The notes: a model not told the origin generated them from the sequence alone. A DNA stretch of 12,720 nucleotides from Coxiellaceae bacterium UBA6002 (GCA_002429595.1 DJAM01000084.1:1-12720); one strand, 5' to 3'. Positions 1 through 6,789 are shown, numbered from the stretch's first letter. Translations and numbers: made by a program.

Positions 1-4
1 CCTA

Positions 5-71
5 GGCACTTTAACCTCCTTATTTACTGCAAATTCAAAAGGTTAGATTACTCTAATTTGGTTAAAGTGCC
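5..71. repeat. 12-bp perfect inverted repeat at the left edge, possible transposon end
   Basis: GGCACTTTAACC at 5-16 and its exact reverse complement GGTTAAAGTGCC at 60-71 are separated by 43 bases. The right arm runs into CCCC and six T, and the recognisable integrase reading frame starts only at about 84. An in-frame stop (TAA at 63-65) lies between. The sequence change at about 72-83 therefore looks like a junction where another element or a deletion cut off the integrase 5' part. I do not recognise the repeat as the end of a named IS. Confidence 0.45.
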
Positions 72-83
72 CCCTTTTTTAGG

Positions 84-329
84 GTAGAGCCGATTGATCT
101 TACTACTCCTTGGGAAACTGCTTTAAAACGTGCTGGTATTAAAGATTTCCGTTTCCATGATTTAAGGCATTCGGCGGCTTCATATTTAGCAATGAATGGT
201 GCGAGTCTTGCTGAAATTGCTCAAATCCTTGGGCACAAAACGCTTTCGATGGTTAAACGATATAGTCATTTGTCAGAAGCACATACAAGCAAAGTAGTGG
301 CGCGGATGAATGAAAAAATTTTTGGATAA
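84..329 (+). pseudogene. Tyrosine recombinase (phage-type integrase), C-terminal 81-codon remnant
   Basis: The 81 codons encode the C-terminal half of the catalytic domain of a phage-type site-specific recombinase, which would integrate and excise the element. Visible in the fragment are the HDLRH box (residues 25-29, the HxxR motif with the second catalytic Arg), LGHK (49-52, the His/Lys-Trp position) and the RYSHL box with the nucleophilic Tyr at about 60 (codon 261-263). The N-terminal arm- and core-binding domains and the first catalytic Arg are missing. Reading upstream in frame meets TAA at 63-65 with no start codon between, so the gene is truncated and probably dead. It ends at TAA 327-329 and overlaps the next reading frame by 20 bases. 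Position next to a tRNA-type attachment site and a replication module fits an island integrase. Confidence 0.9.
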
Positions 330-2067
330 TACAATGAATCATCAAAAATATAAGATATATTCAGCTCTTCACCCTTTAATAGAAAAAACAGTTTCTTTGA
401 AAGAGCGCATAAAATACTTGAGATGTAAGTTTTGGAAATCATCAAAAGAAGATGCTGAATTTTTTTTTAATATTTATTTGGGCCCTGTTGCTCATGAATT
501 ACATCGGCCAGTTGGTATTATAACTGGACAACTTTTAAGAAAAAACAATGGGGAAGACGTTTATGGCAAGATAAGAAAATCAGTAGATTTATATCGATTA
601 AATCCAAAAGATAAATATTTTGAACATTATTTCAAACACAAGCTAATATTAGATGCTATATGCGGCTCCTCTGTTGCTAATTATCCTAAAGTAAATTTGA
701 TTGACGATGTTTTGAATTGGGCTTTTCAGAATCAATTAATTAGTAATTCTGATTTTTGTTTAGTTCAAAAAAGTATTTCTATTGCCAGAAGGAAGCCATT
801 TAAAAATAAAGACATTCCAACAGAGTTTTGCTTTGAGATGGTACACATTTTTTTGGATAAAGACCGCTATATTTATTTAGAAGATATTGCTGATTTGTTG
901 TTTTGCAATTCGGAGCTTATGCTAAAAATCAATACTGCAGTAAAATCAGGAGAAATCATAGCGATTTCGTCCAAGGATGCTTGTATTAATTATGTTGACA
1001 TGCGATCCCTTCTTAAATGGCTCTTATTGAATAATCTTGCTCATGAATCGTTAGTACAGGAATTTTTATATTTAAAAATAGAAGCGATTAAAGAAAATAG
1101 AGTTGATTATAATGGTGCATTTCAATCATTAACTAAGCTGATAAAACAAGGGATTGATAGAAATGATTTATTATCCGATGCTTTAAACAAAAATGTTTTA
1201 GTTTATTTGAAATACCCAAGAGATTATTTACATTGGCGTGAGCTTATATCTACTACAACAAGTGATACTGATAAAAAGTATTATGCTGAGCATCGTTATA
1301 ACGGATTAGGCCAATTAAAAATTAGAACAAATGAAGACACCCACTGTTGTCAATTCGGTGGATTGACTGTTGATATGCTTTTTTACGGCGAACGTCCTAC
1401 TCATGGATTATCTAAGTCAATACCAAATGTTGTGTATGAGATTGAATTTGTATGTACGGAAGATGAGTCTAACATTGGTTTGCAACCGTATATTAAAATT
1501 CCGAAAAATGAGATTGGTGAAATTTTGTCAGATGATAATTTAATAGTGATCTCTTTAACAGAAAATAGCAATACAGTTAAGCCGGATGATATTCAATTAC
1601 AAGTCAATGTTATGAACAAGATGACAACTGGTGAAATCATAAATACTGAGATTACTAAAAAGTTATCCCTCGATGACAAGAAGACAATTTGGGGCAACGT
1701 ATTTTCGCAATTACATCAGATGGCAAGCTCTATACAAAAAGGCAACAAAATGGAGGTGGTAGATACTGCTGTTTCTTTAATTTTAAATACGATTAAAAAA
1801 ATTCATTCTGACTTTGACCCTATGAGTATGCCGGGAACAGTAGAGGATTTTCACCGATTTTGCTTGGATATTCCCTGCGGAGATAAGATTTTTCCAAAAA
1901 ATAAAAATAGTTTCGGTAAATATTGTAGGCGAAGTCTTAAAAATAGCGAACAAAAACTCCCACCTCATTGCGCATGGGAAAATCCATCAAAACCAAATAA
2001 GCAATTTTGGGACTTATTAAAAACTAAAGATGTTCCTTATACAGTTAATCGCATGACATTTGCGTAA
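310..2067 (+). CDS. Uncharacterised 585-residue protein
   Basis: A long AT-rich reading frame that I do not recognise. The protein is soluble-looking: no signal peptide, no long hydrophobic segment and no nucleotide-binding P-loop that I can see. The N-terminal third is Lys/Tyr-rich. The middle, at about 350-460, has alternating hydrophobic residues typical of beta strands. The C-terminal 80 residues are basic with several Cys, His and Trp residues. The start is uncertain: ATG 310 lies inside the integrase remnant, and ATG 334 (residue 9) is the first start after it. Neither has a clear Shine-Dalgarno sequence. The last codons lie in an inverted repeat (2059-2066 with 2091-2098) at a GC-rich block, so the C-terminus could have been altered by an insertion. 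Its place between integrase and replication genes makes it accessory cargo; defence is possible but nothing in the sequence shows it. Confidence 0.7.
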   Translation: MKKFLDNTMNHQKYKIYSALHPLIEKTVSLKERIKYLRCKFWKSSKEDAEFFFNIYLGPVAHELHRPVGIITGQLLRKNNGEDVYGKIRKSVDLYRLNPKDKYFEHYFKHKLILDAICGSSVANYPKVNLIDDVLNWAFQNQLISNSDFCLVQKSISIARRKPFKNKDIPTEFCFEMVHIFLDKDRYIYLEDIADLLFCNSELMLKINTAVKSGEIIAISSKDACINYVDMRSLLKWLLLNNLAHESLVQEFLYLKIEAIKENRVDYNGAFQSLTKLIKQGIDRNDLLSDALNKNVLVYLKYPRDYLHWRELISTTTSDTDKKYYAEHRYNGLGQLKIRTNEDTHCCQFGGLTVDMLFYGERPTHGLSKSIPNVVYEIEFVCTEDESNIGLQPYIKIPKNEIGEILSDDNLIVISLTENSNTVKPDDIQLQVNVMNKMTTGEIINTEITKKLSLDDKKTIWGNVFSQLHQMASSIQKGNKMEVVDTAVSLILNTIKKIHSDFDPMSMPGTVEDFHRFCLDIPCGDKIFPKNKNSFGKYCRRSLKNSEQKLPPHCAWENPSKPNKQFWDLLKTKDVPYTVNRMTFA

Positions 2068-2118
2068 CTCGGCGGTCACTGACACGCTGATACGCAAAAT
2101 CGGGGGTTACTGCTACGC
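2059..2118. repeat. GC-rich block with inverted and direct repeats
   Basis: TTTGCGTA at 2059-2066 pairs perfectly with TACGCAAA at 2091-2098. Inside lies a nested near-palindrome, GCG-GTCA-C-TGAC-A-CGC, at about 2072-2087. A 14-base unit also recurs: GGTCACTGACACGC (2074-2087) and GGTTACTGCTACGC (2105-2118) agree at 11 of 14 positions. The block is much richer in GC than its surroundings and has no following T tract, so a classical terminator is unlikely. It may be a relic of a multi-repeat transposon end or a protein-binding region. Confidence 0.45.
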
Positions 2119-2162
2119 GTTTAATGCTTCATGTGTTAGAGAGCAGAAAAAAATACTTCAAA

Positions 2163-2207
2163 ATTGTAGGTGATGCTTAGCAATACAAGCAGTTAATTCA
2201 CCACAAT
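2163..2207. promoter_or_regulatory. Inverted repeat in the leader of the replication operon
   Basis: ATTGTAGGTGA (2163-2173) and TCACCACAAT (2198-2207) form an inverted repeat broken only by one bulged A, with 24 bases between the arms. It ends just upstream of the Shine-Dalgarno sequence (TGGAGT, about 2213-2218) of the AlpA-like gene. It could be an operator for that DNA-binding protein or a leader stem-loop. This is inferred from position. Confidence 0.4.
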
Positions 2208-2222
2208 CGAAATGGAGTATTT

Positions 2223-2456
2223 ATGTCTGAAGAATCTACAAAGCATCACGTTGAGGTGGCACCCAAACGTTTTGCAGATTTCAATAGTACTTTGAAGCTT
2301 TATAGCCATGTATTTGGTTCTGAAAACTCACTAAGACATTATGTGTTTTATTCTAGCCAAAATGGGTTATATAAAGCGATATCACGCCTCGGTAAAAAAT
2401 TAATTTTTGACCTCGATAAGCTAGATCAATGGTTATCTGATGGAGGTCCAAAATGA
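2223..2456 (+). CDS. AlpA-like small helix-turn-helix protein
   Basis: A 77-residue DNA-binding protein. Residues about 37-75 read as a winged-helix excisionase/AlpA-type domain: a helix-turn-helix around NGLYKAISRLGKK, then a short strand (LIFDLDKLDQWL) with the usual 'residue(s)-for-the-recognised-site then DxxxLDxWL' ending. Such proteins in islands and P4-like elements activate or control integrase and excision, or sit at the head of the replication operon. The start is supported by TGGAGT about 5 bases upstream. It is the first gene of a tightly coupled run: its stop overlaps the next start in ATGA at 2453-2456. The family call rests on the fold pattern only; the N-terminal 36 residues are not typical. 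Confidence 0.65.
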   Translation: MSEESTKHHVEVAPKRFADFNSTLKLYSHVFGSENSLRHYVFYSSQNGLYKAISRLGKKLIFDLDKLDQWLSDGGPK

Positions 2457-2701
2457 AGGATCATTCAGCTGATGCTCAGCGTAACCGAATATTGAAAAGA
2501 TTACAAAAAGGTGATTGTTCAACATTTGCATTACGCCATGAAGAAGATATTCCATCTCCCGCGCCAAGAGTCTTTGAGCTTCGGCATCATCACGGCTACA
2601 ACATTAAAACTCATTGGACAAATGATCGCAATCCTGGTGGGGGTAATCATCGTGTGGCTAAGTATGTCTTGCTCGCAGGAAAATACAAGGAGGGTAAATA
2701 A
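2453..2701 (+). CDS. Small helix-turn-helix protein, HTH_39 type
   Basis: An 82-residue protein matching the HTH_39 pattern in order: an N-terminal helix (RNRILKRLQKGDCSTFAL), a second segment with PAPRVFELRHHHGYNIKTHW in which the recognition helix precedes 'GYNI.T.W', then the polar turn and a terminal HRVAKYVLL strand. These proteins occur in small phage-like elements of proteobacteria just before a zinc-ribbon primase, as here, and probably regulate or aid replication initiation by binding DNA. The start ATG at 2453 overlaps the preceding stop and has GGAGG at 2443-2447 as ribosome binding site. It is followed after one base by the primase gene. Confidence 0.75.
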   Translation: MKDHSADAQRNRILKRLQKGDCSTFALRHEEDIPSPAPRVFELRHHHGYNIKTHWTNDRNPGGGNHRVAKYVLLAGKYKEGK

Positions 2702-2702
2702 A

Positions 2703-3170
2703 ATGGATGTTTTAAATATTCACCCGACGCCGCAAACGTCGGGCTTTTCAAAATATCAGAATCAATTCAATAAGCATGATTATAACTTTAATTTAATCAG
2801 AGAAAAAGCATATGGTTTGTGGCCATTAATTCTTGAATCATTAGGTGTTCCCTCTGTCTACCTTAGAAATAAACACGGTTCTTGTCCTATTTGTCAGGCA
2901 GGTAAAGACAGGTTTAGATTTGATGATAAAGGAATAGGATTATATTTTTGTAATAAGTGCGGTTCAGGTGATGGCTTTAAATTGCTGCAACTTTATTATG
3001 GATGGAATTTTTCATATACCCTGAAAAACATAGCTCAAGTGTTAGGTTATCAATCTGATTATGTCTGGCCAAAACATATTAGTCATTATATAAAAAAGAT
3101 AGTGCCGTCTACTGTTACAACTGACAATGAAATTTCTAAACAAAAAAAGAAATTAAACTCAGTCTGGTAA
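2703..3170 (+). CDS. Primase zinc-ribbon half, ended early by an in-frame TAA
   Basis: A 155-residue N-terminal part of a phage/plasmid-type primase. A zinc ribbon is formed by Cys61, Cys64, Cys83 and Cys86 (CPIC ... CNKC), followed by GDGFKLLQ, as in the primase-helicase zinc-binding domain that recognises the template DNA. AAGGAGGG at 2687-2694, 8 bases upstream, fixes the start at ATG 2703. The frame is stopped by TAA at 3168-3170, but the same frame continues at once into a Toprim domain (to 3773). In related proteins the two domains are one chain, with a Trp-rich linker like LNSVW just before the break. I therefore read this as one primase gene split by a nonsense mutation (for example CAA or GAA to TAA). 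A short peptide carrying only the zinc ribbon would not prime by itself. A strong hairpin lies within its first 14 codons. Confidence 0.85.
   Translation: MDVLNIHPTPQTSGFSKYQNQFNKHDYNFNLIREKAYGLWPLILESLGVPSVYLRNKHGSCPICQAGKDRFRFDDKGIGLYFCNKCGSGDGFKLLQLYYGWNFSYTLKNIAQVLGYQSDYVWPKHISHYIKKIVPSTVTTDNEISKQKKKLNSVW
2723..2743 (+). terminator. Terminator-like hairpin inside the start of the primase gene
   Basis: CCCGACG (2723-2729) and CGTCGGG (2737-2743) form a perfect GC-rich 7-bp stem with a 7-base loop, followed by CTTTTC. It begins 20 bases after the primase start codon, inside the coding sequence. In form it is a weak intrinsic terminator (four T only) or a translation-linked attenuator; ribosomes initiating at 2703 would melt it. 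Function is inferred. Confidence 0.5.
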
Positions 3171-3200
3171 ACTGAAAAATCAATATCTCAAAACGATCCT

Positions 3201-3773
3201 GTGGATTGCTACCTTAAAGCCCGTGGAATAATCTTAGTAGATTTTCCATCAGTTTTAAGATTTCACTCGTCTTTGCCATATTATGATGAAGAAAAGAATC
3301 TAGTAGGTCACTTTCCTGCAATGTTGGCATTAGTGCAGGAGAGTGACGGTAATGGCGTTACAATTCACCGTACTTATCTTGGAAATGGTTGCAAAGCTAA
3401 TTTACCAAAACTTAAAAAATTAATGATGCCAATTCGACCGGGTGCAACAAAAGGTGCTGCAATAAAGTTATTTCAACCTATTGATGGGAAATTGGCGCTT
3501 GCTGAAGGTATCGAAACTGCTCTAGCTGTTTATATCGCTACACAAATCCCAACATGGGCGACTATCAGTGCAGGAGGTATGGAGCAAATCAAATTACCTG
3601 ATTCAATTTCAGAAGTTGTTATTGCTGTTGATCATGATGAATCAGGCCGTGGACAAAATGCCGCGTTCATTCTGTCACAGAGATTGCTAATTGAGGGAAG
3701 AAGTGTAAAACGAGTAATGCCTTCAAAAATTGGTTATGACTTTGCTGACATGTTAGTGGAGGAATGCCGATGA
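3201..3773 (+). CDS. Primase Toprim half, same frame as the zinc-ribbon part
   Basis: The catalytic part of the split primase. Codons directly after the TAA at 3168-3170 stay open and the family pattern resumes (about TEKSISQNDPV, then YLKARGI). The Toprim motifs are AEGIETALA (metal-binding Glu at 3504-3506) and the DHD pair at 3630-3638, followed by SGRGQNAA. The protein ends with a DFADML segment usual at the end of this family. The listed start is GTG 3201, the first plausible re-initiation codon. It has no Shine-Dalgarno sequence and would drop 10 codons of the domain's leading edge. Without read-through the Toprim half may be made poorly or not at all. The stop overlaps the next start (ATGA, 3770-3773), so translation of this part also matters for the DUF3987 gene. 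The annotation as one broken gene 2703-3773 is equally valid. Confidence 0.8.
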   Translation: MDCYLKARGIILVDFPSVLRFHSSLPYYDEEKNLVGHFPAMLALVQESDGNGVTIHRTYLGNGCKANLPKLKKLMMPIRPGATKGAAIKLFQPIDGKLALAEGIETALAVYIATQIPTWATISAGGMEQIKLPDSISEVVIAVDHDESGRGQNAAFILSQRLLIEGRSVKRVMPSKIGYDFADMLVEECR

Positions 3774-5137
3774 GTGCAGAAGACATTAAAAACGCATTTG
3801 AAAATTCTACTGAAGACGCACCGGTAGATGAGCTTCCGATAGGTGCAATGCCGCGTATGAATGTAGATGCTTATTTCGGGGTTTTGCAAAAATTTGTCGA
3901 CGCAGCAGCATTAAATTCAGAAGCATCGCCTGTTGCAATTGGTGCAAATGTAATCTCTTTATTTTGTGCATCTCTCAATCGTTATGTTTACCAGTGGATT
4001 GGCGACACGAAAATTCATTGTCGGCCATTTTTTTTATTAGTAAGTAAATCGGGAAAAGCACGTAAAGGCACAGCGGAAGCATTACCACGAAGAGTCTTTG
4101 AACGTGTTGATCAGATACGTAGCGAAAAGTATGAGAACCATTTATGTCTTAAGATACATGGCGGTGGATTATCATCAGGTGAAGGAATATGTTTTGCAAT
4201 TCGTGACGCACCTGAAGACCCTGATGATGAGGACAAGGGCGTTATAGATAAGCGATTACTTATTATAGAAAGTGAATTTGCAAATGTACTAGCAAATTGC
4301 AAACGAGAAACCTCTACACTTTCAGCTGTTATAAGAAATGTATTTGACGGTCGTAATTTGGCTCCCTTGACTAAAACAAGTCGTACATGTGCGACAGACC
4401 CGCATGTCGTCATAATTGGTCACATCACAAGTCATGAGCTCATAGCAAAGGTCTGTAATGGTGTTGAGGCCGCAAATGGGTTACTTAATCGGTTTCTTAT
4501 GTGTTTTGTGGCGCGAGAACAACTTGTTCCACTTCCGGTATCAACTTCAACTCGTGAAATAGACTCTCTTGCTCAAGACATTGTGAGCATATTTGACTTT
4601 ATTGATGAGCAACGACGAGAAAGCCTAAGTGGGGCAATAGAGATACAGATGAATGAACAAGCTCAACAATACTGGGTGAAGGTTTATTCTAAATTGTCCC
4701 AAGATAATCCGGGGGTTGTCGGCTCTTTATTAGCACATACTGAAGTGTATGCTCGGATGTTGGCAATGATTTTTGCTGTTTTGGACAAAAAACTTGTTAT
4801 TGAAATCATTCACCTTAAAGCAGCTTTGCACTGGGTCGCATATGTTGAAGAGTCTGTTTGGCATTTATTTAGTGATGTAACTGAGCAAGTCAAAGAACAG
4901 TCGCTTGTCGATTTTGCGGAGAAAATTTTTCTTTTGCTAGTGAATCGTGGGCCTATGACTAGAACTGAAATTAGTAAGACGTTTAGTGGACATAAGACCT
5001 CGGAAATCAAAGATGGATTGGAACGTCTTCTAAATCAAGCACCCGCTAGAATCGAGCAAGTAAAAGAAAAAACTACTGGAAGATCGAAGGAAATATACAA
5101 AGTGAAAGAAGCTAAAAAAGCGAAAAAAGCTGTGTGA
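3770..5137 (+). CDS. DUF3987-family replication protein
   Basis: A 455-residue member of the DUF3987 family, usually found beside Toprim/zinc-ribbon primases and thought to act as the helicase-like partner in element replication. Visible marks: a P-loop-like segment FFLLVSKSGKARKGT (about 87-101), a Walker-B-like strand LLIIESEFA (163-171), a basic patch KRETSTLSAVIRNVFDG, the sensor-like strand HVVIIGHIT (about 211-219), and EAANGLLNRFL with an arginine-finger-like Arg. The C-terminal 60 residues (from RGPMTRTEISK) look like a winged helix, ending in a Lys/Ala tail. An upstream in-frame ATG at 3764 directly abuts the TGGAGGA site (3757-3763), so ATG 3770, six bases away and overlapping the primase stop, is the better start. 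The gene is intact. The biochemical role is inferred from family context. Confidence 0.85.
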   Translation: MSAEDIKNAFENSTEDAPVDELPIGAMPRMNVDAYFGVLQKFVDAAALNSEASPVAIGANVISLFCASLNRYVYQWIGDTKIHCRPFFLLVSKSGKARKGTAEALPRRVFERVDQIRSEKYENHLCLKIHGGGLSSGEGICFAIRDAPEDPDDEDKGVIDKRLLIIESEFANVLANCKRETSTLSAVIRNVFDGRNLAPLTKTSRTCATDPHVVIIGHITSHELIAKVCNGVEAANGLLNRFLMCFVAREQLVPLPVSTSTREIDSLAQDIVSIFDFIDEQRRESLSGAIEIQMNEQAQQYWVKVYSKLSQDNPGVVGSLLAHTEVYARMLAMIFAVLDKKLVIEIIHLKAALHWVAYVEESVWHLFSDVTEQVKEQSLVDFAEKIFLLLVNRGPMTRTEISKTFSGHKTSEIKDGLERLLNQAPARIEQVKEKTTGRSKEIYKVKEAKKAKKAV

Positions 5138-5180
5138 TGCTAGATTGAGGTTAAATTGAAGTGATAAATAAATGAAAATT

Positions 5181-5277
5181 AAGCGAATAAAATAAAACCT
5201 TTTTTCGCTTATTTCATTGTTTAACTTGAGGGTGAATATACGCGTAGACCCCGTGGCTAAGCTTATTTCGCTTATTT
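5181..5277. repeat. AT-rich repeats after the replication genes, possible terminator or origin
   Basis: AAGCGAA (5181-5187) pairs with TTCGCTT (5204-5210), and the right arm carries six T before it, so this could end the replication operon. The octamer GCTTATTT occurs three times (5207-5214, 5261-5268, 5270-5277), the last two with a 9-base period. The unit is flanked by GCTAA (5256-5260) and TTAGC (5276-5280), themselves an inverted pair. Iteron-like repeats in AT-rich DNA beside a primase/DUF3987 pair would suit a replication origin, but this is inferred only from arrangement. Confidence 0.35.
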
Positions 5278-5300
5278 AGCATAATTTCTAAGGAGTAAAA

Positions 5301-5588
5301 ATGAGTAGCTTAAGTGACTATATTGATGAGCTAGAAAATGATCCTGAAATTATTAAACTGGTTCAATCTGAAGATCAGGCTGGCAAAATTATGGAGATAC
5401 GTCAACTCATAGAGCAGGTAAGTGAAAGTTATGGCGGTGATGATGCTTGTTTTTTGGCGGAATATATTAACGACCAATTATCAGCCTTTCCATTAGATGA
5501 TTTAATTAATTGTTTTAGATCACTTCACGCAGATATTCAGAATTTGAAGTGTCTCTCTGCAAACATTATTAAATCGACGAGAAAATAA
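5301..5588 (+). CDS. Small acidic hypothetical protein
   Basis: A 95-residue protein that I do not recognise. It is acidic and predicted to be mostly helical, with a Leu/Ile heptad-like spacing and no Cys pair motif, signal peptide or membrane segment. The start is well supported: AAGGAG at 5290-5295, five bases before ATG 5301. It stands alone between the AT-rich repeat region and the terminase-like gene, both on the same strand. A small acidic helical protein here could be a regulator or partner of the element's DNA-binding proteins, but no motif supports a specific role. Confidence 0.65.
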   Translation: MSSLSDYIDELENDPEIIKLVQSEDQAGKIMEIRQLIEQVSESYGGDDACFLAEYINDQLSAFPLDDLINCFRSLHADIQNLKCLSANIIKSTRK

Positions 5589-5593
5589 TTGAA

Positions 5594-5661
5594 GTTTTTG
5601 AATTTTTAGACCAGTACGCGCGTGTAGGAAGAAAAGTTAATTACTTAGGTTTTTGAATTTT
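5594..5661. repeat. 13-bp direct repeat between two genes
   Basis: GTTTTTGAATTTT occurs at 5594-5606 and again at 5649-5661, with 42 bases between them that contain a GC-rich AGTACGCGCGTGTAGG segment. The spacer has no start codon with a ribosome binding site. It may be a small duplication or a pair of protein-binding sites in the leader of the next gene. Confidence 0.4.
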
Positions 5662-5686
5662 CCGAGTGCTATAAAAGGAGTTGATC

Positions 5687-6055
5687 ATGAAAAATATAGG
5701 TGGGCGTCCAATAAAGTTTACCAATTCAGTGTTAGAAGATGTTATTTATGGAATTGCACAGGGTTTTACACTTAAGGCATCATGCAAATTTGCCGGTGTT
5801 TCCTATTCAACACTGGCGTGGTGGCTAGCTAAAGGAACAATCGAACATAAAAAACAAATATTCCGATGTGTTGGAACGTATTAATCAGGCTACATATGCT
5901 GAAAAAATCAAACATCGAAATAATTTTTTTTAACCTTTAAGCCTCGTGATTTTCGTTACGGTTGGAAAAATCCAATGGCACTGAGAACACGACAAAAAAT
6001 TAGTGCGTTCTGGCTAAAAAGAAAATTGAAATTTATTTACGGTGATCAGTTGTGA
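5687..6055 (+). pseudogene. Small-terminase-like helix-turn-helix protein, broken by two frameshifts
   Basis: ATG 5687 with AAGGAG at 5675-5680 opens a 65-residue frame (to 5884) that begins with the GRP(x)KFT signature. It continues with a homeodomain-like helix-turn-helix (EDVIYGIAQGFTLKASCKFAGVSYSTLAWWLAKG), as in phage terminase small subunits or related DNA-binding proteins. The family pattern resumes in another frame after the A6 run at 5849-5854: NKYSDVLERINQATYAEKIKHR, up to TAA 5931-5933. Removing one A restores this. A second slip at the T8 run (5924-5931) would join it to an open stretch in the first frame, FKPRDFRYGWKNPMAL and on to TGA 6053-6055. That gives a protein of about 122 residues. 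The first lesion is well supported by family pattern; the second is a guess based on continued coding character. Annotating only 5687-5884 would hide this. Confidence 0.6.
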
Positions 6056-6102
6056 TTTAACGTCATAAATTAAACGCTTGATCAGAACAAGGAGAAATCA
6101 AC

Positions 6103-6516
6103 ATGACATTTCAGCCAGGACAATCGGGGAACCCAAGCGGTAGGCCGAAAGGCATTATTGATAAACGTGCAGAATTAAGAGGTTTGCTGGAGCCTCATGC
6201 AAAAGAGATTATCGAAAAACTAATTGAATCTGCAAAGGCTGGTGACCCTACCGCGCTTAGATTGTGCGTGGAGAGGCTTATTCCGCGTGTTAAACCTGAT
6301 ACGGGTATTAGTTTTGAGCTGCCTGAAGGTGGTATTGATACAGGCGATAACATGTTTGAGATTGCCCATCGAATAACGGAATCGGTAGCGTGTGGTTTAT
6401 TGACTATAGAGGAAGCTGAGAAGTTTACCGAGTTCTTAAAGCATCAGCGCTGGCTTATGGATGAGGCAGAACGTAAAAAAAGCGATGAAGAATGGAAAAA
6501 AACGAGGGGGTATTAG
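6103..6516 (+). CDS. DUF5681 domain-containing protein
   Basis: A 137-residue protein with the DUF5681 signature at its N-terminus: FQPGQSGNPSGRPKG (3-17), then a helical region RAELRGLLEPHAKEIIEKLIESAKAGDPTALRLCVERLIPR (about 24-64). This domain is common in phage and prophage clusters close to terminase genes, and may bind DNA through its basic GRPKG arm. The C-terminal half is acidic and helical, rich in Glu and Lys. AAGGAG at 6089-6094 fixes the start. The stop overlaps by four bases the end of the oppositely oriented XRE gene. No large terminase follows, so a packaging role is not shown. Confidence 0.85.
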   Translation: MTFQPGQSGNPSGRPKGIIDKRAELRGLLEPHAKEIIEKLIESAKAGDPTALRLCVERLIPRVKPDTGISFELPEGGIDTGDNMFEIAHRITESVACGLLTIEEAEKFTEFLKHQRWLMDEAERKKSDEEWKKTRGY

Positions 6517-6752
6517 TGTGCGCTTTTCAGCTGCCGTAAGGACGGTATTAATTCCCCAACCTCGACCTGTAGAGTTAGAGCGATTTGTATTAAGTTCTGG
6601 ATGGATATATTTTGCTCGCCTCTTTCGACCCTGCCATAGTAGGTACGTCCTAAACTTGCTTCCGCAGCAAAATCCTCTTGCGAAAAACCTTTCAATTTTC
6701 GCATTTCTCGAATTTTTTTACCTAATTTTACAAGATTTGGGTGTTTTTCCAT
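6513..6752 (-). CDS. XRE-family transcriptional regulator
   Basis: A 79-residue single-domain repressor of the Cro/C1 type. The helix-turn-helix spans about 9-64: LGKKIREMRKLKGFSQEDFAAEAS, the recognition helix region GRTYYGRVERGEQNISIQNL, and the closing helix LIQIALTLQVEVGELI. It is the only minus-strand gene in the window and is divergent from the DUF2167 operon that starts at 6906, the usual layout for a regulator that controls its own promoter and the neighbouring one. Its 3' end overlaps the DUF5681 gene tail-to-tail. There is no clear Shine-Dalgarno sequence before ATG 6752, so it may be translated weakly or leaderless. A small size without a dimerisation domain is normal for this class. 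Controller proteins of restriction systems are similar in size, but no restriction gene is present. Confidence 0.85.
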   Translation of the reverse strand: MEKHPNLVKLGKKIREMRKLKGFSQEDFAAEASLGRTYYGRVERGEQNISIQNLIQIALTLQVEVGELIPSLRQLKSAH

Positions 6753-6789
6753 TTAAAAAGTAAAGCTGAACGTACCCAATCAGGCCACA

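Noticed and set aside
2511..2702. Upstream extension of the primase frame from 2511
   Set aside because: It is antiphase to the HTH_39 gene over its whole length, and AAGGAGGG at 2687-2694 points to ATG 2703.
4111..4413. Minus-strand open frame inside the DUF3987 gene
   Set aside because: It is the complement of a conserved coding region and has no ribosome binding site.
6461..6763. Open frame on the plus strand over the XRE gene
   Set aside because: It overlaps the well-supported minus-strand XRE gene and has no recognisable pattern; it is a shadow.
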